Assembly (NCBI GenBank): GCA_963277665.1
Contig: OY728143.1
Span: forward strand, 537,698,394 to 537,762,393
DNA length: 64,000 nucleotides
Direction: 5' to 3'
From: Viscum album
Lineage: Eukaryota > Streptophyta > Magnoliopsida > Santalales > Viscaceae
The notes beneath the pieces are model-generated. The model was not told the DNA's origin and searched no databases. It saw nothing but the letters and a program-made list of their open reading frames with translations. Every line of letters begins with the position of its first letter. The stretch's first letter is position 1. Shown piece by piece: positions 44,686 through 53,030 of this stretch. The translations under genes and the position numbers were made by a program.

Positions 44686-47012
44686 TGTCACGACCCATCC
44701 TCATGGCCCATTCCATGACTACCCCAAGCCCACCTTCCATAGGCCAGGGGATGGCGACTAGCACCAATGTCGTAAATCCTAGTAAAAGGGAAGAAATTTT
44801 CTTTATAGAAGTAGAAAAACACAACAGAGTACGCATGTAAAGTAATTGCTATGTAAAAAATGAGTAAAAAAATAAGTGCTGGAAAGTAAATGGGCCAGTA
44901 TACAAACCCAACTAAAAGTACAGTACAACTGCAAGAAAGTACAACAACAGTAAGGTAATGCGGTGACCACTAAGTCGTCCTCCAGATATCCCACAAGATG
45001 GGTGGGAACAAATGGTCTCCTCAGCTCTTTGGGTCAGGTCGTCTTCCCCTTGTATGTCCTGCCATGTGGTCCACCTTTGGGTATCGTCCAGCTTCACAAA
45101 CCTCTACCTCGATCAGTGTTGTCTCTTGTCTGCAGCCAACACAAAGTAGTGCGGGCATAGCCCATGCCAGGGGGGTTATATGATACTCAGTAGAGACCTC
45201 GAGACCCTCGAAGGTCTCCCATAATCCACAATGGATAAACCACAAAGGAAAGATACAATCACGAGTATCAACTGAATCTAATTAGGTATATGACCATACA
45301 TATACCTAAGTTATGAATTCTAGTTCAGCTCCAACTCTTGTGCCCAAGCACAACCCAATCCACACAGTAAAGAAGTTAATCACATCAATGATAATGATTG
45401 AATGTCAAGAATCAACTCACATAGGTATAAATGTCACGAAGATGGGTTGAGATGATTAAATGTATCCTCTAATTCATCTTCTCTACCGAACCCATGTAGG
45501 ATCCTAGTACAGAAGTCGTCGCTGCCGAACCCACGAAAGATCCAAGTAAAGTAGTCATCACTATTGAACCTACAGAGGATCCAAGTACAATCATCACCAC
45601 TCCTGAACCCATGGAGGGTCCATGTAAAGTAGTCATCATCGTCGAACCCACGGAGTATCCCAGCATGGTAGTCGTCGTAGTCTTAGCCAGTTCTAGGGTT
45701 GCCGCACACATCATGCTTGATTCTGGGAGGGTCCGCTCCTCGATCCAAGGCGTCGATACATCAGCTTCCACGAATTCAATATTTGATGTATCTCAAAGTT
45801 CTATCTCATTAATAGGAACTCAACGTGGCAGACGGTGCGTAAATCAGATGCTCGGTTTGAGAGATATTGGCTTTTCCGTTCTAGGGGATCGGTAAAAAAA
45901 TATGCTTATTTCTAACCTTAACCTTCCCCAATGTCATCCAAAACTCACATAGATTATTGAAGAAGGACAACCTCGTCGCGAGGGTCCTAGTTCCGTAGAT
46001 GGCGCATCGATCGGACATGCATTCTTCATGTTATTCACCTTTTGGTGGAAACGCGCTTGGCTCATTAAGCCTAGTGGGCCGACCGGTCGGGTTAACCACG
46101 GTTTGGTTGGTCCAACCCAACAGGGGTGTCGGACAAGCCTGAAGAAATTGCATGGCTTAGCACAAGGGGCGTAGAGTATTCATGGGGCGGAGTTTTCTAC
46201 ATTTATGTAGATGAAGAAGAGGATTAGAGAATAGTGTAATGTTATTCGCTGAGTCGTCCTTCGTTGAAGGTTGGTACTCTTCTTCAGAGAAGAACAATAT
46301 CCTCTCTTTCTCAAGAGCCCTCTCCCATGACACAACGAAAGCCCCAAAAATAAAATAATAGGATAAGGATATTATTTTATTAACCCATGCATTTCAAAAT
46401 TCAAACCACTTAATTTAATTAATTGAAGAGTTAGAATTAATTGATTAACATGTGTTGGAAAACATTAAAGAGGGAGAGAGGGAGAGTTAGAGGTCTCACA
46501 AATAAGGGGTGGTTGTCATGAATTAAATAAGGCAGTTTAAATGGGGTTAAAGGGAGTTTGTGGGGAGGTGAAGGGTTGGGGCTCGTGTGGACCCCACCTC
46601 TAAAATATCCACACATAAGAATTCGGGAGGGTGTGGGGCCCACCAATAACTTCCCATGGGAGTAATTAACTTCCATATATATAAATAAAAATGTTCTAAC
46701 AATTTTATTTGGCTTTTTTAATTTAACCCCAATTTTAACTTTCAACCCCCATAAAATGAAACTCCGGTAAAGGTCCCCTAGAGAAAATACCGAGGCTGTG
46801 AGTTCATCAGTTCCCTCATATTTCAATTCAGATCACCAGTTCAAAATATAGAACAACCCACTCATTCGTTCACTGAATGTACCCACGCTAAACTTCAAAA
46901 AATTATTCTTGGAACACCTGACCTCAGAATCAAGTGCCTTCAGAAACTGCGTAGTCATAAAATTCCAAATAATTTAAGAAAAAAATTTGATTGAAATTTC
47001 TAGGACTTTACA
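44686..47012 (-). mobile_element. young solo LTR (2,327 bp) nested in element B's 5' LTR
   Basis: On the minus strand this starts TGTAAAGTCCTAGAAA at 47,012 and ends GGGTCGTGACA at 44,686, with the TG...CA termini of an LTR. Its inner blocks resemble the long LTRs of plant Tekay/Del-type Gypsy elements: a TGAGGTCAGGTGTTCC block near the start, and TGGCATGGGC...GCCCGC, a TATACTGGCCCA block and the GTCGTGACA end. That resemblance is from memory and needs a search. No primer site, polypurine tract or coding sequence adjoins it, so it is best read as a solo LTR. The flanking five bases (GTTGT and CTTTC) do not form a clear target-site duplication. It is richer in G+C and keeps many CG pairs, unlike all surrounding DNA. 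Confidence 0.8.
45488..45682. repeat. 39-bp minisatellite, five copies
   Basis: GAACC starts recur at 45,488, 45,527, 45,566, 45,605 and 45,644, exactly 39 bases apart. Each unit reads roughly GAACCCA, a short variable part, GGATCCAAGTA and then GTAGTCATCA. Because 39 is a multiple of three, the minus strand has an unbroken 13-residue periodic reading (GS-V/M-GS... then LG) inside a 100-codon frame at 45,469-45,771. I regard that frame as a by-product of the repeat. The array belongs to the nested LTR. Confidence 0.9.
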
Positions 47013-47565
47013 CTTTCCGGGTGTAGAATAGGAGTGTGAAAGGGGGATCTGCTATGGTTTTTGTCCTTATTGTTTTCGGGTGGGATATGCTCTAGTGTGT
47101 GGCCTATGTGTGTTCATGAAAGATGTGATGTGGTATATATGGAAGAGGTGGGACTGCAAGGATGTTTTCTATTGGGGTGTGAGAAAAAATAATCAATGGG
47201 AATGTATTTTGGTGTACCCTATACTAGATTTGATTTATATCATATTTTATTTTATGTCATGTCTAATTGGATATTGTGCAATGGTGTTGTTGGGATGGTT
47301 ATTATACTTGTAAGAGTGTTGCTTGGTTATCCTGCTTTCACACATGTCCATTTTTAAAAATCATTCACATGTATGTGAGTGAAATGTTTTTTCCTACTGA
47401 GTATACATAAATTCCCACCCAATGTATAAAAAATTTTATTCTAGTTTCTAGGGGGGATTCTAGGAAAGTGTTGGGCATTTCTTTCTCATCCTTTGGGATA
47501 GTTTTTTTGTCACTGTAATAGATTTACTTTTGGGTATTTACATTGGATACATTATCTATGTCATT

Positions 47566-47587
47566 TATATATATATATATATATATA
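47566..47587. repeat. AT microsatellite in element B's 5' LTR
   Basis: Eleven TA dinucleotides. The 3' LTR has no such tract at the corresponding place, so it arose or expanded after insertion. Confidence 0.85.
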
Positions 47588-47824
47588 AATGAATGTGGGA
47601 TAGTCATGGTTTCCATTATATATTATTCCATGGAGTTTTTTTGTATGATTCATTCCATCTCCAGATATTTTTTTTTCTTATAATGGGTAATGCCTTCAAT
47701 ATTGTGATGTTTTTACACATCCGGTGACAGTTTCCAACATAGGGCCTATTAGAGGCGGTACTCATGGATTAAATATAATTGTCTCCTCATTATGGTATAT
47801 TTTGAGAGACTGGGTGATAACATA

Positions 47825-47837
47825 GCGATATTAGAAT
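47825..47837 (+). promoter_or_regulatory. decayed primer-binding site for initiator tRNA-Met (element B)
   Basis: Three bases after the LTR end, GATATTAGAAT (47,827-47,837) aligns with GGTATCAGAGC, the core of the usual plant site complementary to the initiator tRNA-Met 3' end. Seven of eleven positions match, and all four differences are G to A or C to T. Reverse transcription of the minus strand would have started here. Its position fixes the LTR end and the plus orientation of the element. Confidence 0.65.
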
Positions 47838-48299
47838 ATTTTCAGAGGTCGTATGATGTTTGAAAACGTGTATAATGTGGATTGAATGGGTTATAGGGAA
47901 AATGTGTCAGATAATCTTTATACATGACATAGGCTCGGGAAGGCCGACCCAGACATGGGATTTTAGGCCCCCATGATCTGATGTAAGGAATATGAGCCCA
48001 CTGAACAACCGAGTGAAGATACACATTTTTCTGGGTAGTGATGCAGGAGGGGTATGTGAATTATGATGATTTACTTCTTATTTTAATCAGCTTTTATGGG
48101 GAATATGAAAATGGAATAAATGAATTAAATTGATTAATGATAATTAAAATATATCATAATATAAATACACACTACTAGGGTTAGAACATTACTTGTTTTT
48201 ATTTTTGTTATGTTTCACTGTCATCATCAGCATGTAGATCAGGAAGATGAGGTTTAACAGGCAGACCAAGTTGATCAAAAATGTGTTGATCTAATTAGG

Positions 48300-49300
48300 T
48301 AGGATGATCTATGGTAGAGGATGTTGTGTTCCTTCACGTGGCGGGGCTTGGGGATGTTATAGGGAAGTGTTACAAATGTGGAAAAAGAGAGATGTATGCT
48401 AGATCTTGAGATCTCATCCAATTTGTTCAGATCCTCGAAGGTGTACTAGGTCCCTTTGGTAGTCGCTCAAATTACAGGTTCTATGCATTAGTGTTGTGCG
48501 TTGAATTGTGGATAGCATGAAAAAATATGATTTGTGTGCCAAAATCAAGATGGAGTTCGGAGTAGAATATTGTTCATCAATAATGACCGTATTAAAGAGA
48601 ATGAATAATAATTATCTTCAATAGGAGAGTTTGTAAGTGTGGTATATGGGAATCATGTTCAAGAAAAATCACCATTTATCACTAGATTTTTTATAAATGA
48701 GGACTCTTGCGAGACATGTCTTGAGGTGGATATCCTTCCTTCTATCCATTATGCAGTAACTAATTTTTCCATTCCAAAATACATGGAGGTTTATAATAAG
48801 GAATATGTGACATAAAAGATGCACTAATGATTATTGTTTCTATTTTATGGGATGAAAACTGGTTCATTATGTGGCAGAGCATTCTGTTGTATGTCTTATG
48901 ATTCAGGTTCCCGAGGTTTCGACTAGATGAGATTCGACCTAAGAATCTCAACATATGATCTTCTCATATATATGCCTTTACTACGGGTTTCAAGATGATG
49001 TTTTTCAAATTTTGGTTTCATGTTCATCTTTATGACCAATTCATAGTGTCTATATGAAATCATTTTGGTGGAGGTGGATTGGTTCAACACCATCCTCAAC
49101 AACATTTTCATGGAGGTCATTTCAGTAGTATGGGTAGCAAGATTATTCACTACTGAGGGGGGTGGAATGGTTAGAAAATGACTACAAGATGTTCCCCTTG
49201 TATAGGGACAGAGACAAGAGCTTGTCCATAGAGGTGGTTTTTAGTAGGAAGGTAGAGGAGTTGGGCATGATATGTTACTCACAGTAGAGGCTGCAATTCT
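48300..49300 (+). pseudogene. Ty3/Gypsy gag remnant (element B)
   Basis: This interval lies between the primer site and the protease, where gag belongs. Conserved gag residues are mostly lost. Near 49,085 it reads QHHPQQHFHGGHF, a Q/H/G-rich stretch of the sort that precedes the zinc knuckle. From about 49,178 RCSPCIGTETRACP may be the remnant of a CPRC...H-GEC cluster. Stops are numerous. The assignment rests on position and weak motifs. The bases from 47,838 to 48,300 should be the untranslated leader and gag start; nothing specific can be read there. Confidence 0.5.
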
Positions 49301-49319
49301 AGTGGGTCCAAGGATCTTC

Positions 49320-49700
49320 TGAGGTATGATAAGTTTTTATAGTAATCTTATTTTTCTCTTTTTTTTATTTAGTGGATTTTCACTCCTTTTTTTCACCCTA
49401 TATATCCCATTATATTGGAATATACATAGATGTGATTCCCAAACCCATAGTGATGACTATTATATTTGGAGGCTTGACCAACTTATTTACTATGTGATAT
49501 GGATATAGACTGATGATTAGGACACATCAGTCCTTGGGGGATTTTATCATTCTTAACCATCAGAAGTACAATGTCATCCTTCTCATTAATTGGCTGTATT
49601 ATATAGGTTTTGTTATTGATTGCAATCAGATGATAATAAATTTCTCAAATGTGGAGGCCCAACATTATGTTTTCACTAGAGCACATAGAATTTAACATGG
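49320..49700 (+). pseudogene. Ty3/Gypsy aspartic protease remnant (element B)
   Basis: The protease cuts the element polyprotein. The open stretch at 49,513-49,695 reads QKYNVILLINWLYYIGFVID and then NQMIINFS. It matches the distal protease block FDVILGMDWL--Y-A-IDC---V-F, with GMDWL changed to LINWL. The active-site D-S/T-G triplet upstream is not readable. About 230 bases separate this block from the RT. Confidence 0.7.
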
Positions 49701-49919
49701 AAAATGATATGTAGAGACCCTTCTTTCAATTATGGATGATATATTTGTGTTTCTAGTTTTATTTTGTGGTAGAGAAGGATATTTTTTTATGTGAATAAAT
49801 ATTTGATTTTTCAAGAAGGGTATTATACTACCTCATAGGGGTAATGCTGCGTTTGGGATAGACTTACAGCCTTGTGCTTTTAAAATTTCAAATGATTTTT
49901 ATTATATGAAACCTTTTTA

Positions 49920-50400
49920 ATTATAGATGTTGATGATTTTTATTTATGATATGATGCATAAAGGAAATATCCGGCATATTGTTTCAATGTGGGGTGATCA
50001 ATTTATCCTGAGGCTATTCGTAGATGATCAAAGGTTCAATCTCTTGACGTTTAAAAAAAATTACCCACTTCTAAGGATAGAATATCTTTTAAAATAAAAT
50101 AGAGGGGAAAATATGTTTTCTATGATTGATTTGAGGCATGGATATCAATAATTGAGGGTGAAGGATGGGTATAACATAAATAATACCTTCATATTAAAGT
50201 ATGGGAACTTAGAGTTTGTAGTCATGCAATTCAGTTTTACTACAAGAGTAGCCTTTTTAATGGGACAAAGAAATTATTTGTTATATGAGTTTGAGGATCA
50301 GTTCTTCATCATATTCCCCATTAATATATTTATATTAACAATGTATATGTAGGATGTTGGAAAACATATCAAAACAATATTCCATGTTCTTCGAGACATA
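49920..50400 (+). pseudogene. Ty3/Gypsy reverse transcriptase remnant (element B)
   Basis: Blocks in order are VSMWGDQFIL and LFVDDQRFNLLTFKKNYPLL, equivalent to VSPWGAPVLF and IDYR-LNKVT-KNKYPLP; FSMIDLRHGYQ at about 50,117-50,150, equivalent to FSKIDLRSGYHQ with the catalytic Asp kept; and LRVKDGY, KYGNLEFVVMQFSF, corresponding to LRVREED and RYGHYEFLVMPFGL. The catalytic FIDD box appears as FPIN near 50,315-50,330, so both aspartates are lost. The stretch 50,152-50,352 is free of stops. RT identity is secure. Confidence 0.9.
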
Positions 50401-50689
50401 TAAATATATAAAAAAATTTATAAATTTGTTTTTGAAAATAGAGGTGCATTTCCTCAGCCATGGGGGTCTTAGTAGGGTGTGAAAGTAGAACCATCTAAGG
50501 TTGAAGCTATTTTTTCATAGAAATAAATCATGAATTTGGAAAAGGTTCAAACTTTACTTGGCGTCGAAGGCTATTATTAGAGGGTTGAAATTGATTTCTC
50601 TCTAGAAACAACCTAATTGATACATTTTAATAAGAATGACTGTGATTTTGTGTAGAGTAGTCAATTTTTGGATGAATTTTATTACCTAA

Positions 50690-51085
50690 AGGGGATATTG
50701 GTTAGTTATCTGATGCTTTGATTGCATGATAAAGGTGTCTCATTTGAGGTGTTTTGTGATCATTACCATTTGGGCTTGGGATGAATACTACTAATGTAGT
50801 GATAAGTGATCTATTATGGGTCTTGGAAGTTATGTCCCCAAGACTACAACTGTGACACCCATGATACAGAGCTATTAGCACTTGTGTTTTCACTGATGGT
50901 GTCATTGAATTACCTCACTATGGAGTGTATTTTGTTATTTTTAGATGACAATTTCTTATTTTACCTTTTATCAGTGTGATATGATCTTTTTTAATGTTAG
51001 GTGGATAGTGTTTCTTTGTGATTTTTATTTTGAGATATATTTCACCACAAGAATGATTAATGATCTTGCTAACGATTTGAGAAGG
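50690..51085 (+). pseudogene. Ty3/Gypsy RNase H remnant (element B)
   Basis: KGVSFEVFCDHYHLGLG at about 50,730-50,780 matches KGF-VFCDASGVGLG with the catalytic Asp kept. THDTELLALVFSLMVSLNYL at about 50,858-50,917 matches THDLELAA-VFALK-WRHYL. YFTTRMINDLANDLRR, ending near 51,082, matches YHPGKANVVADALSRK. Between them the TDHKSLKY block is no longer clear. Frame changes separate the blocks. The bases 50,400-50,690, between RT and RNase H, read as the decayed RT thumb. Confidence 0.88.
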
Positions 51086-51359
51086 ATGACATAGAATGGT
51101 GTAGTTCGGGAGTTTGAATATTCATAGAGAGAAATGAAGGATTTGGGAAACATGCAAATATATTCAAGGATGTATGGTGGTATGGAATTTTTGTATCAGA
51201 TGACAGTTCAATTTTATCGATTGTGGTAGATGGAGTAGACTCTATGTAGAGACATAGAGGCGGAGGTGATGCACGGTTTTGTTGGATTTAGTGATGCTCT
51301 AGGGGGATGGTCAGAGGATAGTTAAAACTAGATTTTTATTCAGGTAGTATATTTCTCCT

Positions 51360-52040
51360 ATATAAATGCACAATGAAGTTATTCATGAGTTATATAACTC
51401 CCCCTTCATTGTATAATAAGTAATTTATAAGACATACCATAGATTTATAATACAATTTCGGTGGCATGAGGTAAAACGTAATGTGGATGTTTTTGTGTCT
51501 TGATGTCTATTTTTCAAGTAAGTAAAGGTGAAAAAAAATTTCTAAGTGGTTTTTGGCAGCCTTTGGATGTTCTTGAGTGGATATGGGATGACACATCGAT
51601 GGATTTTACCACAGGATTACCCATAAATCACAAAGGATGTAATGATATATTGGTGGCAGTTAATTGGTTGGTGAAATCATTAAAATTCATAGTGTTCAGG
51701 GATCTAGGTAAAGTGGAATCCATGTAGAAGTGTTATGTGGGTGTGGGTGTACAGTTTCATGGATATTGGAGGACCATTGATTTGGATCGGAGAAAATTTT
51801 ATATATCAATATATAGGATTGGAAGTTATCAGTCTTTTGGAATTCATTTAAGCCTCATCACTTATTTCGACCACAATATAGATGAGAAGTAAGAAGATAT
51901 TGTCCAAAAGATAGAGGATATGTTGTGGGTGTATGTCATGGATATCGGTGGATTGTGTGCAAAAAAACTGACATTGGTTGTGGATTCTTATAATAATACC
52001 TATCAGTCTTCCATTTTCATGGCCCCCATTTGATTAATTT
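51360..52040 (+). pseudogene. Ty3/Gypsy integrase zinc-binding and core domains (element B)
   Basis: From 51,366 MHNEVIHELYNSPFIV, then YKTYHRF, FRWHEVKRNVDVFVS and C: this is the HHCC zinc-binding region (M--E-H-TPYS-HPG, KMY--LK, WW-GMK-DI--FV--C). An open stretch at 51,500-51,727 reads PLDVLEWIWDDTSMDFTTGL and VNWLVKSLKFIVF, matching PLPIPEWKWE-ISMDFVTGL and VDRLTKSAHFLPV. The first catalytic Asp (MDF) is present. From 51,895 EDIVQKIEDMLWVYVMDIGG and SYNNTYQSSIFMAP give the distal core, in a new frame. At least one frameshift and several stops break it. Confidence 0.9.
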
Positions 52041-52136
52041 TATGAAATAACATGTTGTTCTCAATTATAGAGGAATATTGATTGGGAGATAGTTGTTCTT
52101 TCCCATGATGTGGTTTAGGGCATCACAAAGAAATTT

Positions 52137-52640
52137 TTGCTCATTTATGAGGGTATTAATGTAGTGAAGTACAATCAGAAGTCTTATGCAGATCACATAA
52201 GGAGGAACATGAAGTTTGAGTTTGGGGACCAAATTCTCTTGAAGTATTACCATCATCATGGTATTAAGAGGATTGATAGTGGGAGTAAGAATTCCCCTAG
52301 GATTGATAGGCCCTTTGATGTGTTGGGGCATATTGGAAAGGTTGTTTCCAGTTGTAATTCACACTATGATTAGAGAGGATTCACAACGACTTTAACATCT
52401 CATAGATTCATTGGTCTATTCGTAATGAATCCCTTGTCATTGATTGGGGAGTGTTGGATAACTAAGATGACATAAAACATGTGGATCATCCAGTAGAGAA
52501 CCAGGATCTCTAAGAGAATGCGGTGCATGGATGAACTATTCCCTTGGATCATGGGTTGTTTAGACATGGTGGCCTATAAGAGAGTACATGGGAGAGATAA
52601 ATGAATATTTTTTCCTAGTACCTAGAGTTGTTTTGTATTT
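52137..52640 (+). pseudogene. Ty3/Gypsy integrase C-terminal domain (element B)
   Basis: An open stretch at 52,137-52,373 reads NQKSYADHIRRNMKFEFGD, then ILLKY, GIKRI, SPRIDRPFDVLGHIGKVV. This matches QKSYAD-RRR-LEFE-GD--LLKV, GV-RF, SPRYIGPF-ILERIG-VA. Near 52,585 ESTWER, followed about six codons later by YLELF, matches EESTWERE...YPELF, the usual C-terminal end of chromovirus Pol. The polyprotein therefore ended near 52,640. Confidence 0.88.
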
Positions 52641-53030
52641 TTTACTTTTCATTATTTTTTGCTGGTGTGATGTTTGAGACCCTATTGTTTTGTGATATGA
52701 GCTATTTTCCTTGGGTTGTGATGGGTGTGGCCTGAGGTGTGATAAATAACAAACATATGAAAATGGGATCACAAGATTCATAATCGATATGCATTAACTA
52801 TTATGCGATTAAACCCATGGGGGTGGGTTAGTGCCACCCAAAGAAGATAATATCTTGACATGGAAGGAATAATTACTTGATTCCTTTGTTTTGGATGTCA
52901 TTGTTCATTAGTTATAGTGGTTGTTGGTTTGGGTTGTGTGGAGGTTGAGATAGTTGTGTTGCGTTGATGTGGTAGTCTAGTTGTCTGAGAGGAGGTGGCT
53001 TGGGGGTATGCTGATGTGGCTATACAATAT
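52640..53030 (+). other. post-integrase spacer of element B
   Basis: About 400 bases between the Pol end and the first sequence that aligns with the 5' LTR. CCATGGGGGTGGGTTAG at 52,816-52,832 is the best candidate for a polypurine tract, but it is not pure, and the bases after it do not convincingly match the left LTR. No gene is seen. Confidence 0.4.

Larger units (their letters stand above)
42650..47822 (+). repeat. 5' LTR of element B (interrupted)
   Basis: Collinear similarity to the 3' LTR is seen in many blocks, for example GATTATGATTTGTGTGATAA (left, near 43,838) against GATTATGATTTGTTTGATAA (right, near 54,198), both followed by an ATAGTGGAAT-GTGA type match. Other pairs are the CACCCCACCCACATTTA blocks (44,385 and 54,772) and TCTTATAATGGGTAAT (near 47,675 and 55,720). 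It ends TAACA at 47,822, next to the primer-binding site. The outer start is uncertain: weak similarity fades between 42,600 and 42,750. A younger LTR of 2,327 bp interrupts it. Confidence 0.8.

Noticed and set aside
44500..45245. Several overlapping 60-75-codon frames on both strands
   Set aside because: They overlap each other within the LTRs, in the interval of highest G+C. They are by-products of composition rather than genes.
45488..45682. CRISPR array
   Set aside because: The units are contiguous and degenerate, with no unique spacers, in a plant LTR. It is a minisatellite.
50702..50905. 67-codon minus-strand frame and similar antisense frames at 48,760-49,150, 52,065-52,331 and 52,560-52,781
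   Set aside because: These are antisense shadows of element B's gag and pol on the plus strand.
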